A stretch of 64,000 nt of DNA, from assembly GCF_033097485.1 (NCBI RefSeq), contig NZ_AP028634.1, forward strand, positions 859,126 to 923,125. Reading direction: 5' to 3'. This DNA is from Pyrofollis japonicus (GTDB taxonomy: Archaea > Thermoproteota > Thermoprotei_A > Sulfolobales > Pyrodictiaceae). A program made the translations under genes and the position numbers. Numbering within the stretch: position 1 is the stretch's first letter; each line of letters opens with the position of its first letter. The notes beneath the pieces are model-generated. The model worked only from the letters and a program-made list of their open reading frames with translations. It had not been told where the DNA came from and made no database searches. Shown one piece after another: positions 1-7,637 of this stretch.

Positions 1-1134
1 TGCTGTGAAGACAGCATAGTCTGCGCATACGCCTTTACCTCTCCTTAGCAAGTCTAGGGGAGAGAGCACCGTTATGTCACGTCTACTTTCCTTTACATAA
101 TCATATGCTATGTGGTCTGAGACCCATTCTAGTATATGCCATACCTTTTCTGCTGAGTTCGTACCGTTAGCTGCACAGCCTATTATACCACATAGCTTTA
201 CGAGGGTTGTTTCATTAAACGATTCGAGCACAGCATCCAATATTGAGGAATATCCGGCAGCTGCTACGCTCGGCCTAGATAGCTTCACAGACTCCTTTTT
301 ACAATCGGCAAGCCTGGTTTGGCTTGATGTTATGCTAAATTTACACACAATTGCACTATCTTCACTAAGCGGGATTATGGCGTCGTAGGTTCCCGGCCCT
401 ATGGTGAAGGCAAGCATTCCAGAGTTATAAGCTAAAAGGATTTGGCCATTTTCTATCCGGAGGTAGCTTGGAGGAATTATGTTCTCCACGGGTGCACCAT
501 CCGGTACGAGGAAGTAATAGGTGCCGTTTCGCTTAAGCACTGTTTCTAGCCCGAAGAAGCCGGGATAAGAGCCGCTTATCTGAATAGCAAAGTATTTTCC
601 ATCATAAAGAGCTACATTGTCGATTGTATACGTAGGTGCTAAGAGTCTGGGAGGGCTTGGATCAGAGTAATAGCTGTTACTATTTTGTGCAACAGTATGC
701 GAGGGAACAGAGCTTCTATCTCGTTCCCGGCTTTCTTGTGAAAAGCTGTTTGAAGATATTATAGTGTTGTTTTCACTAATAATTATACTCGTTGATTTTA
801 GTTCAGTCGTACTGATTGTTCTTGTGATCGTTGTTGTTTTCTCAATTACTATCTTTGATAGCGTGGTAAGAGTCACTGTATGGGTGAGAGTTGAGGTGAC
901 TATACTGGTCTTGTAAAGCGTTGACGTAACTGTTACGGTTGATGGCGCGGTTGAGAGTGTAGACCGTATGGAGGTGCTTGAAGTGCTAATACCGAGTACG
1001 TTACTGAGGTCTTGCCAGGGGCCTGGAAGCCCACCAATAATTAGGCCTGTGATAAATGCCGCGAGAGTGGCTACAAGTACAGCGCTTTTAGCGTGTTTAT
1101 GTCCCCTAGGGTCGGTGGAATGTTGAGGAGTCAG
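1..1134 (-). CDS. Exported transglutaminase-like protein, C-terminus cut by window edge
   Basis: I translated this frame by hand, because it runs off the left edge. It opens after an in-frame TAA at 1135-1137. A short polar N-terminus is followed by one hydrophobic segment (about residues 17-37), then a Ser/Thr-rich linker of about 90 residues, then a globular region. The last visible residues, RGKGVCADYAVF with Cys370, match the catalytic-cysteine motif of transglutaminase-like (papain-fold) domains; the His and Asp lie outside the window. The layout suggests a membrane-anchored, probably surface-exposed peptidase or transglutaminase-like protein on a glycosylatable stalk. No ATG, GTG or TTG precedes the membrane segment, so the start appears to be CTG at 1134, just after GGTGAG. 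A TATA-like run (TATATACC) lies about 25 nt upstream. A frameshift hiding the true start is the alternative. Confidence 0.75.
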   Translation of the reverse strand, partial: MTPQHSTDPRGHKHAKSAVLVATLAAFITGLIIGGLPGPWQDLSNVLGISTSSTSIRSTLSTAPSTVTVTSTLYKTSIVTSTLTHTVTLTTLSKIVIEKTTTITRTISTTELKSTSIIISENNTIISSNSFSQESRERDRSSVPSHTVAQNSNSYYSDPSPPRLLAPTYTIDNVALYDGKYFAIQISGSYPGFFGLETVLKRNGTYYFLVPDGAPVENIIPPSYLRIENGQILLAYNSGMLAFTIGPGTYDAIIPLSEDSAIVCKFSITSSQTRLADCKKESVKLSRPSVAAAGYSSILDAVLESFNETTLVKLCGIIGCAANGTNSAEKVWHILEWVSDHIAYDYVKESRRDITVLSPLDLLRRGKGVCADYAVFTA

Positions 1135-1230
1135 TTATCTCACCGTAGTCTAAAGGTATATAGAAGGAGAAGGCTCTTCTTAGTTTTTCGCCCGATAGGT
1201 CCTAATCCTTCGTATCTGGTTTCTCTTGTT

Positions 1231-1653
1231 CTAAGTTTTTGACAGTAGATATATTGCTATAAGCGCAAGCGTTACTCCTATAGCTTTTTCTAGGGACATT
1301 TCTTCTCGGAGAACTAGTGTAGACAGTATAACAGTTATTGCGGGATAAAGAGATGTCAAGGGAACAACTATTGATGCATCTCCGCCAGCTTCCAGGGAAC
1401 CTATCATTGCCAGGTATCCTGTAGTCCCCAGCAATCCTGCTACAATGCCTAGAACTATGTAGCGGGGTTCGGCGCTTAGTATGCTGCCTTTATATATCGC
1501 CGTAATTGCTGTGATTCCTATTACTGTTCCTAGGCCGCTGAACACGTAAAGCTGCCACCATTTTAATCCGCGAGATGCGAAGCCAAGCACGAAGCCCCAG
1601 AGACCCCAGAGGAGTAGTGAAGCTACCGCGTATACCAGCCACCGTGGCAGCAC
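1231..1653 (-). CDS. Small EamA-family (DMT superfamily) membrane transporter
   Basis: This 140-residue protein is almost entirely hydrophobic, with about five predicted membrane helices (roughly residues 5-25, 33-53, 65-85, 90-110 and 118-138). The pattern, including the TSLYPAITVILSTLVLREEMS stretch and the C-terminal IGVTLALIAIYLL helix, is that of one EamA repeat, as in the short COG2510-type proteins. Half-length members are thought to act as dimers. The substrate cannot be read from the sequence. It lies downstream of the partial transglutaminase-like gene's start, on the same strand but separated by about 100 bases, so co-transcription is uncertain. Confidence 0.75.
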   Translation of the reverse strand: MLPRWLVYAVASLLLWGLWGFVLGFASRGLKWWQLYVFSGLGTVIGITAITAIYKGSILSAEPRYIVLGIVAGLLGTTGYLAMIGSLEAGGDASIVVPLTSLYPAITVILSTLVLREEMSLEKAIGVTLALIAIYLLSKT

Positions 1654-1758
1654 CGGTTAGTCCCCCTTTTCCCGTGTATCTGTTTCCCTAGTCGGCGAGA
1701 TGCGTTCAAGGGGCTTTATTTTGGTCTCGTAGAATGATCATGCTTGGTGGGGGCTCGT

Positions 1759-2646
1759 TTGACGTTTTCCATAGTAGCTGTTGATAGAGAGAAGGGAGAT
1801 TTGGGGGTAGCTGTTGCCTCAAAGTTTATCGCTGTAGGTGCTCTAGTTCCATGGGTTAAGGTAGGCGTGGGAGCTGTTGCGACACAAGCTTGGGCTAATG
1901 TTAAGCTTGGCCCAATGACCCTCTACATGCTGGAGAAGGGTTTCTCGCCGAGAAGGGCTGTTGAGACTCTTCTGAGTACTGATCCGCGCCGAGAGCATAG
2001 GCAGCTAGGAGTCGTTAACGCTGAGGGCGAGGCCTACGCGTTTACTGGTTCCAAGTGCCTGCCATATGCCGGCCACATTGTTGGTGATGGCTTCACTGTG
2101 CAAGGTAATATACTGGTCGGCGAGGAGGTTCTTGAGGCAATGGCGCATGCCTTTGAGTCTGCTCGAGGAGAGCTCGTGGACAGACTGCTTGCCGCCCTCA
2201 AGGCTGGCGACAAGGCTGGCGGCGATCGTAGAGGGAGACAGAGCGCTGCTATAATCGTGGTCAGGAAATGCGGTGGCTATGGCGGGTGCGAGGAAGGTGT
2301 GGACAGATATGTTGATCTCCGAGTGGATGATCACCCTGACCCTGTTTCTGAGCTTGAAAGACTCTTCAAGATATGGGAGCTGACTATACTTGAGCGCGAA
2401 GACCCTAATGATGTCTACGATCTCGGCGAGGTTGCTGCCGAGATACAGGAAGCACTAAGGATTCTAGGTTACTATTCTGGTCCTGTAACGGGAAGACTAG
2501 ACGAGGCTACTCTACGCGCCCTCGAGCACTGGATGGCTATAAACAATTTTGAGAACAAGATGCGGAGAGACGGCAAGATCTGGGGCACGGTTTACCGGTT
2601 CTTGTTAGAAGAAGCACAGAGAGCCAAAAAGACTGAGAACAAGTAG
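1759..2646 (+). CDS. DUF1028 (Ntn-hydrolase-like) protein with C-terminal peptidoglycan-binding-like domain
   Basis: The N-terminal 210 residues carry DUF1028 hallmarks: TFSIVAVD near the start, then GDLGVAVASKFIAVGALVPWV and GAVATQAWANVKLGP, ending around VDLRVDDHPDPV. The family has an Ntn-hydrolase-like fold and no firmly established reaction. The C-terminal 65 residues (AAEIQEALRILGYYSGPVTG, then DEATLRALEHWMAINN) look like a PG_binding_1 three-helix domain, which some DUF1028 proteins carry. I chose TTG at 1759 because GGTGGGGG lies 5 nt upstream; TTG at 1744 has no ribosome-binding site. There is no signal peptide, so the protein is probably cytosolic. A binding domain of this type is curious in an archaeon without murein. 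Confidence 0.85.
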   Translation: MTFSIVAVDREKGDLGVAVASKFIAVGALVPWVKVGVGAVATQAWANVKLGPMTLYMLEKGFSPRRAVETLLSTDPRREHRQLGVVNAEGEAYAFTGSKCLPYAGHIVGDGFTVQGNILVGEEVLEAMAHAFESARGELVDRLLAALKAGDKAGGDRRGRQSAAIIVVRKCGGYGGCEEGVDRYVDLRVDDHPDPVSELERLFKIWELTILEREDPNDVYDLGEVAAEIQEALRILGYYSGPVTGRLDEATLRALEHWMAINNFENKMRRDGKIWGTVYRFLLEEAQRAKKTENK

Positions 2647-2664
2647 ATCTTACCTTTTATTCTA

Positions 2665-3501
2665 CTATCTGCGTTCTTTCCTATGCGACTCTATATATCC
2701 TATTAGCTCCTCTTTTGAAACCCGGTAGGGTTCTAAGGGCTTGGCGAGAGGCATAATGTAAAGGGGATGAACATGGGGCCCGGCCCCAATGATCCTCTGT
2801 ACTTCTTCGTCTACGAAGGCACCCACCGCTACTGTTGCGAGTCCAAGCGCTGTTGCTTGTAGATAGATATTCTGCCCTACGTGCCCAACCTCCATGTGGA
2901 CATAGCGTATACCTCTCTCACCGTATCTTCGTGTAGTTCTCTCATAAACCGCGGCTATGACGATGTTAACGGGTGCGTTGAGAACCCATTCCTGCTCAAG
3001 AGCTGCCCGGTAGAGAGGCTCTTGCAGATCACCTTGCCTCACAATGAGAAGACTATGGCTCTGAGGGACATATCGATACGACCCTGGTTCAAGGAAATCA
3101 TGACTAGGTAGGACTACGCCTCTTGGAGCAACAACAACGTAGACTTCCAACGGGTAGGTGGCGCCAGCGCTGGGGGCTGCTCGGAAACCGTAACGTGTCT
3201 CAGTCACCCCCTGTGCAGCCCACAGCACCTGTGCGAGTTCTTCAAGCGTTATTGGCTCATCAAGGTAATCTCTTATAGAGCGCCGATAGGCTATAGCTTC
3301 TTCTAGGCTCATCTCGCCCCTAATTCTTGGATAAGGAAGAGGGATGGCCCCGGAACGCGTTTCTGGCATACTATGCCTGGTCGGCGACATGCGTTTCCTC
3401 CACTTATAGCTTAGAGGGAGACCGATTAGCATTGCTAAGGCTGCTAAAAAGGAGCCAAAGAGACCGCGAAGAAACGCACGCCGGGAGACCAAATCTCTCA
3501 A
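2665..3501 (-). CDS. SagB-type nitroreductase-family oxidoreductase with Tat signal
   Basis: The 278-residue protein begins with SRRAFLRG (residues 7-14) followed by a hydrophobic segment, a clear twin-arginine motif, so it is predicted to be exported folded with its cofactor. The rest is a nitroreductase/SagB-like FMN domain: SLEEAIAYRRSIRDYLDEPITLEELAQVLWAAQG is the flavin-binding start, RAAPSAGATYPLEVYVV is the SagB signature, and GQNIYLQATALGLATVAVGAF is the C-terminal family motif. Bacterial SagB proteins oxidise azolines in modified peptides; isolated archaeal homologs have no known substrate, and no cyclodehydratase or precursor peptide is visible here. It is convergent with the DUF1028 gene, with an 18-nt gap. 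Confidence 0.85.
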   Translation of the reverse strand: MRDLVSRRAFLRGLFGSFLAALAMLIGLPLSYKWRKRMSPTRHSMPETRSGAIPLPYPRIRGEMSLEEAIAYRRSIRDYLDEPITLEELAQVLWAAQGVTETRYGFRAAPSAGATYPLEVYVVVAPRGVVLPSHDFLEPGSYRYVPQSHSLLIVRQGDLQEPLYRAALEQEWVLNAPVNIVIAAVYERTTRRYGERGIRYVHMEVGHVGQNIYLQATALGLATVAVGAFVDEEVQRIIGAGPHVHPLYIMPLAKPLEPYRVSKEELIGYIESHRKERR

Positions 3502-3561
3502 AACCTCTCTGACAGAGATATCTAGCTGTATCCAAACCCTATCCTATTCCAGGGACGTGAA

Positions 3562-3918
3562 TTGCCTAATTACTCTTGGCTCCGGGCTTTAACTGCAATA
3601 ACGGGCATGCTTTTACTCGTCCTAGGCTATCTCGCAGCACTCAGCGGTCTATGCTTAAAGGAAAGCTGGCTCTCCAATGACCCGATACTGGGGCGTCTAG
3701 GAGGCTATCCACTATGCGCATACCTGCACGTAGACACATTACCAGACCTCTTGATAATTACTGGAGCAATTCATGTAATCGCATCCACTGAGACACTTGC
3801 CATAGTATTTGAAAGAGGGGGCAAATACTACTACATTGCTGCGCAGCTTTATAGAGTTCTTGCATGGAGCCTAGTAGCTCACTTAGCAACAATACTAGTA
3901 CTAAGCCATCTATACTAA
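3562..3918 (+). CDS. Small multi-TM protein of unknown function, possible heme-binding helices
   Basis: This is a 118-residue membrane protein starting at TTG. There are three likely helices: about residues 7-28, 57-77 (LPDLLIITGAIHVIASTETL) and 93-115. Histidines H53 and H68 bracket the second helix, and H107 lies in the third. This spacing is reminiscent of small cytochrome-b-like (DUF4405-type) proteins, but I regard that as only a possibility. It is divergent from the Tat-exported nitroreductase-like gene, with about 60 bases between them, so a functional link in exported redox chemistry is conceivable but not shown. Confidence 0.55.
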   Translation: MPNYSWLRALTAITGMLLLVLGYLAALSGLCLKESWLSNDPILGRLGGYPLCAYLHVDTLPDLLIITGAIHVIASTETLAIVFERGGKYYYIAAQLYRVLAWSLVAHLATILVLSHLY

Positions 3919-3968
3919 ATTAGACACCACAGTAGAGACACGATATTAAAAGAAGCCTAAGGCAACGG

Positions 3969-4026
3969 TCAGGCGGCTAATCCCTACGTCATCCCTGCAT
4001 TAGGTCAGGGGCCTGGAACACATCAC
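3969..4026 (-). ncRNA. Candidate C/D box sRNA
   Basis: On the minus strand, C box GTGATGT (4026-4020) is followed by an 11-nt guide (4019-4009), D' box CTGA (4008-4005), a 12-nt spacer, a weak C' box ATGACGT (3992-3986), a 13-nt guide (3985-3973) and D box CTGA (3972-3969). The order and spacings fit archaeal C/D sRNAs, although C and C' are imperfect. The second guide is complementary to GCGGCUAAUCCC. That resembles the GCUAAU stretch of 16S rRNA helix 8, with the D+5 rule pointing at the C of GCUAAU. An AT-rich TATA-like run (4054-4063) lies about 30 nt upstream. Confidence 0.5.
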
Positions 4027-4058
4027 CCCAATACTACTACGCAGTACGTGGCTGATTA

Positions 4059-4078
4059 ATTACATTGCCTAATGTAAT
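4059..4078. repeat. Perfect 8-4-8 inverted repeat, possible operator
   Basis: ATTACATT and AATGTAAT are exact inverted copies separated by GCCT. The element lies about 115 bases upstream of the DUF1122-like gene and overlaps the presumed promoter side of the minus-strand sRNA candidate, so it could be a dimeric regulator site or a hairpin. A TATA-like run (about 4098-4110) for the downstream gene follows. The rest of 3919-4193 contains no coding frame. Confidence 0.5.
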
Positions 4079-4193
4079 ACTTCAATACAGCTCAAGGATT
4101 AATATTTAAGAAGACAATAGTTTTATAGCGCTGAAGCTAAGGATAAGGCATATTTGTACTAACTTTATCACACGTTAAATAAGGGAGGATAAT

Positions 4194-4826
4194 TTGGACA
4201 TAGGCCTATTAATCAGCATAATTATGGAGAGGCTTAGAGCTTGGGACGTGGAAATAAAGAAACTCAGCAAGAGGAGTATAAAGGAGAAACACAGCTACGT
4301 AGTAATTATCAACGGTGACGAGTTGTTTTATCTTGACGTATTCCATGGAAGGCCTCCACACTATAGACCATGGGCCGAAGTTTATAGCGTAAGAAAGAAA
4401 GTCAAGATGGGATCGAATAAAATAGAGTTTAAGGATAGTGTTTTCGAGGATGCTGTTCTAGAAGCGCTAGGCGCTGCGACGGAGCCCGGTGATAGAATCT
4501 TTATCGAGTACCTTTACGATGATGAAACTATGAGAGCACTAGAGCTTGGTGTGCCTCCAGTTGCAACTAGGCTCGGCTATAAACTATATCTTCAAGGTTT
4601 TCGCTGGTTCAAGGACTGGTACTTTCCTGAAGGCTTTATGGAGGGTGGGCCAAAGCTTCAGGCCGAGAAGCCGCCAGATAACACCCATGAGTTGCGTCTG
4701 ATTTCTGAAATTTGCGGGGAACTCAAACGGTTTGTCTTAGAGTATGGGTATGCAGGGGAAGGATTGTTTGCATCAGCGCTTGAAAAAGCAAGAAGTATTC
4801 TCTCAGAGAGCTGTAAAGAGGCCTAG
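4194..4826 (+). CDS. DUF1122-like archaeal conserved protein
   Basis: This 210-residue soluble protein starts at TTG behind a strong Shine-Dalgarno sequence (GGGAGGAT, 4183-4190). The central region, RIFIEYLYDDETMRALELG, followed by PPVATRLGYKLYLQGFRWFK and then DWYFPEGFMEGGPKLQAEKP, is a highly conserved-looking block that I recognise as the archaeal DUF1122 family; the function is unknown. The acidic YDDET and the aromatic WFKDWYFPEG stretches suggest a ligand pocket (inference). The gene ends tail-to-tail with the LOG-family gene, overlapping by 4 nt. Confidence 0.7.
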   Translation: MDIGLLISIIMERLRAWDVEIKKLSKRSIKEKHSYVVIINGDELFYLDVFHGRPPHYRPWAEVYSVRKKVKMGSNKIEFKDSVFEDAVLEALGAATEPGDRIFIEYLYDDETMRALELGVPPVATRLGYKLYLQGFRWFKDWYFPEGFMEGGPKLQAEKPPDNTHELRLISEICGELKRFVLEYGYAGEGLFASALEKARSILSESCKEA

Positions 4827-5344
4827 TGCTTAGCTTTAGCTGTTTCACAAGCCTTCTTTGCAAGCACTTGGGGATCACTGATATAGGTTATTGGTGCTAC
4901 TCGCCTATCATCAAGATATGGTGATAATACGTTCCTAAGACGATCCGTTGGCAAACCAGTACCCGATAGTATGAAGACAGGTATTCCTTCAGTATAAGCT
5001 GTCACTACTTCTTGTATTGTTCCCGAGGCCCCTCCTAGTGCAATAAGCACATCAGAACTCCTTACCAGGTAGATACTTCGCAGCCTCATACTTGACCCCG
5101 TGCGCGCAACAATGGCCTCAGCTGGAAACTCTATGTCCTCTTTCTCTAATGGGGGAAACAAGAGGATATGAAGATCCCTTCGAAGCGCTTCATCAACAAC
5201 ACATTTCATTAATCCCCAGTAGCCACCAAGAACAAGAACAGCATCAGGACACTCGTCGGCCAAGGTTGCTACAAAGGCCTTGCATTTTTCAAGCAGCTCA
5301 GTGCTCGGCATACCGGAGAACGCAGCCACACCCACCTGTATCAC
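4823..5344 (-). CDS. LOG/SLOG-family nucleotide-binding protein (TIGR00725-like)
   Basis: The 173-residue Rossmann-like protein matches the short TIGR00725 branch of the LOG ('lysine decarboxylase-like') superfamily: an N-terminal VGVAAFSG strand-loop, GGYWGLMKCVVDEALRR, and the phosphate-binding SDVLIALGGASGTIQEVVTA. In true cytokinin-activating LOG enzymes the motif is PGGxGTxxE; here it is GGASGTIQE, so the glutamate is retained but the proline and one glycine are changed. The protein may bind or hydrolyse a nucleotide monophosphate. Its substrate is unknown. It is followed closely by the methyltransferase gene upstream on the same strand (22 nt), suggesting an operon. Confidence 0.8.
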   Translation of the reverse strand: MIQVGVAAFSGMPSTELLEKCKAFVATLADECPDAVLVLGGYWGLMKCVVDEALRRDLHILLFPPLEKEDIEFPAEAIVARTGSSMRLRSIYLVRSSDVLIALGGASGTIQEVVTAYTEGIPVFILSGTGLPTDRLRNVLSPYLDDRRVAPITYISDPQVLAKKACETAKAKH

Positions 5345-5365
5345 TCGTGACCGCCTCCGCGAAGC

Positions 5366-5965
5366 CTAAGGACCCTTCTCCGCGTAGAGCACTGTATAGC
5401 CTTTCTTGCGGAGAAGGACCTCTGCTCGTCCAAAGGCTTTTTTCATCAAATCTAGTGCCCTACTAGCACCCTTCTTCATAACTAACTGTAGGCTCCCGCC
5501 GTCACGCAAATGCGAAGGAGCTTCAGTTATTATTCTCTCTACGGTTTTAGAGCCTGCAGCTAAGGGTGGATTCGAAATAACGGCATCAAATACTAGATCC
5601 TTTACAGGTTCATAGAGGTCTCCTTCAAGCACAACTACTCTATCACTTACATTGTTCAACTCTGCGTTCATCCTAGCCAGCTTGACAGCCTTAGGATTAA
5701 TATCAACCATGAATACCCGGAGTCTAGGAAAGGCCTTGGCAAGGGTTATGCCAATAGCTCCATAACCGCATCCAAGGTCTAATATGACTCCTTCCTCCGG
5801 CACACGTGCGTGCTCTATGAGCAAACGTGTTCCCTCATCTACACCCTTGGGCGAGAACACGTCTGCTGTGACATAGAATTCCACAGTAACCCCGCGCAAG
5901 TTGTCACTTATTATCATACGTGGTGTTTTTCGCCTTGACGGTCTGAAGTAGTGAGGCAAGAGCAC
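5366..5965 (-). CDS. RsmC-like class I SAM-dependent methyltransferase
   Basis: The 199-residue protein has the 'small' (MTS, RsmC/RlmG-like) Rossmann methyltransferase layout: FSPKGVDEGTRLLIEH, motif I VILDLGCGYGAIGITLA, the acidic MVDINPKAVKLA loop, GDLYEP, and the catalytic motif IV AVISNPPL. NPPL is typical of N2-guanine or other exocyclic-amine RNA methylation. It is the length of the single-domain archaeal members, which are assumed to modify rRNA or tRNA. It lies upstream of the LOG-like gene and downstream of cbf5, all on the minus strand, so it may belong to a translation/RNA-modification transcript. Confidence 0.85.
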   Translation of the reverse strand: MLLPHYFRPSRRKTPRMIISDNLRGVTVEFYVTADVFSPKGVDEGTRLLIEHARVPEEGVILDLGCGYGAIGITLAKAFPRLRVFMVDINPKAVKLARMNAELNNVSDRVVVLEGDLYEPVKDLVFDAVISNPPLAAGSKTVERIITEAPSHLRDGGSLQLVMKKGASRALDLMKKAFGRAEVLLRKKGYTVLYAEKGP

Positions 5966-6036
5966 ACGCCCTAGCCATAAAGAGTCCAGGGTAAATTATT
6001 TCCGAGAAACCCGCTATTGAATTGCGTAAACATTTT

Positions 6037-7125
6037 TCAGTGTTGCTGCTTCTCCCTCGCTTGTTCCTCCTTCTTCTCTTTCTTTGCTTCTTTAGCCTTC
6101 CATGCTCGCGGGTACGTGCCCGGCTTCATTACCACTCTTCTCATTTTCACGGCTATTCCTTTTTGTGCCTTCATTATTTCCTCGCTGCTCATCTTTGCTA
6201 TACCAATTGCAACAAGTTCCCCTTTTAGGGTGAATAATGCTACTGTGTCTCCAGGCTCTATTCCTGCATGCAGCATGACTATGCCGGGTACAGCGAGGTC
6301 AGCGCCATGTGCTATTGCATCGACTGCTGTATCTCTTATTATAATCTTTGGCAAGTGGCTTACAGCGTATTCTGCAGGTAGTATGTATTTACGAAGCCAG
6401 TCATCCTTGCCTTCAGTTTTCCAACGGTATAGAGCCTCGCTGAGATCTTGTAGCCTTACAAGCCCGTGTTCTTCGCGGAAGGGGCCGCTTCTTGTCCTCC
6501 TAAGTTCCCTCATATGTGCACCAACGCCAAGAATTAGGCCGATATCGTGGCATAACTTTCTCATATATGTGCCTGCTTCGCATTCAACACGCATGAGTGC
6601 GTATATTCCGTTGTACTCTAGTAGCTCAATGTCGTATATCTTCTTAGTTCTAAGGCTCCTCTTGACGCTGCTGCGCAGCGGGGGACGCTGATATATCTCA
6701 CCAATAAACATGGATATTGCTTTTCGGAGATCAGGCTCTGGCACTGGGCTATGGAGTTGCATTACGCACATGTATTCTTTTCCGGTATGGACTACTAGTC
6801 CTATAATCTTGGTTGCCTCCTCGAGAGCTACGGGGAGAACACCGGTAACCTTGGGATCAAGCGTGCCCCCGTGGCCTGCCTTGCTGAGGCCAAACATCCT
6901 CTTAATCCATGCAACTACCTCGTGGCTCGTGGGTCCCGGAGGCTTATCCAGCGGAATAACCCCCATCCGTATATGCTGCTCTATAGGCCTCTCCCAGGGC
7001 GGTGTACCATACTCTGGGCTCGTCTCCTCACCCTCAATCTTGACAAGCCATTCCCTCTTTAAACCAGCGAACTCGTCTAACTTCTTTACAAATTCTATCC
7101 CTTTTCTTGTTAGGTCAGACACCAT
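6037..7125 (-). CDS. cbf5: Pseudouridine synthase Cbf5/TruB, catalytic subunit of H/ACA sRNPs
   Basis: This is a 362-residue archaeal Cbf5. LDKPPGPTSHEVVAWIKR leads into GHGGTLDPKVTGVLPVALE, in which Asp of LDP is the catalytic aspartate. EAGTYMRKLCHDIG and ELRRTRSGPF are further TruB motifs. The PUA domain follows (about residues 255-335: DTAVDAIAHGADLAVPGI, then GDTVALFTLKGELVAIG) and binds the ACA end of guide RNA. The last 30 residues form a Lys/Glu-rich tail (KEAKKEKKEEQAREKQQH), slightly longer than usual. Cbf5 works with Nop10, Gar1 and L7Ae on rRNA; none of these is in the window. It lies at the 3' end of the L34e-cmk-L14e gene series. Confidence 0.95.
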   Translation of the reverse strand: MVSDLTRKGIEFVKKLDEFAGLKREWLVKIEGEETSPEYGTPPWERPIEQHIRMGVIPLDKPPGPTSHEVVAWIKRMFGLSKAGHGGTLDPKVTGVLPVALEEATKIIGLVVHTGKEYMCVMQLHSPVPEPDLRKAISMFIGEIYQRPPLRSSVKRSLRTKKIYDIELLEYNGIYALMRVECEAGTYMRKLCHDIGLILGVGAHMRELRRTRSGPFREEHGLVRLQDLSEALYRWKTEGKDDWLRKYILPAEYAVSHLPKIIIRDTAVDAIAHGADLAVPGIVMLHAGIEPGDTVALFTLKGELVAIGIAKMSSEEIMKAQKGIAVKMRRVVMKPGTYPRAWKAKEAKKEKKEEQAREKQQH

Positions 7126-7301
7126 AGCTTTAGCACCGTTGAGTACCCTTGTATCCGCGGCTATGCCTCCCTAGGAGCTAGGTAAGATAGAGCCCTTACT
7201 AAGCTCTTCTAGTACTGCCAGAACGAGGCACTGCTAGGTAAAAAGACGGGAATAAAGCCCTTGTTTAGAGCTAGAACCAACGCGCCATACATGCTGCTAT
7301 G

Positions 7302-7598
7302 CTAGAAATAGCCGGGCTTGAGCTCAACGCGTACCCTTTCCTTCATAAAGTCGAGGAGCCCGGCCTCCTCGAGGGCCTTCTTGACCTCCTCGTCGCTTGC
7401 ACCAGGCTCGATGCTGATTTTCTCTGGCAATACTTCTATGTGGTTTATATTAGCCCTTCTTCTCTTTACTCCAGAGACATCCTTAGGACCGGTTATTACA
7501 ACGAAGTTATCATCAATTATTTCTACTATTACACATTTCCTACCAGCTTCGCGGCCACGGAGCTTTACACAGAGCCTGCCAACCTCTATTGCCGGCAT
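7302..7598 (-). CDS. rpl14e: 50S ribosomal protein L14e
   Basis: This 98-residue protein begins [20 protein letters not shown], the KOW-type start of L14e, followed by [20 protein letters not shown] and the basic [15 protein letters not shown] segment. The length fits archaeal L14e. It is placed between cmk and cbf5, the conserved archaeal order downstream of secY-adk. The 176 bases between it and cbf5 carry no frame I trust, so cbf5 may have a separate promoter. Confidence 0.95.
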   Translation of the reverse strand: MPAIEVGRLCVKLRGREAGRKCVIVEIIDDNFVVITGPKDVSGVKRRRANINHIEVLPEKISIEPGASDEEVKKALEEAGLLDFMKERVRVELKPGYF

Positions 7599-7637
7599 CT
7601 TTTACTCCCCGCCAGCTAGCTCCGCTAAGTGAATCCT

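Noticed and set aside
110-388. Plus-strand open frame of 92 codons
   Set aside because: It lies antisense to the transglutaminase-like gene, whose minus-strand frame has clear protein character and continues off the window.
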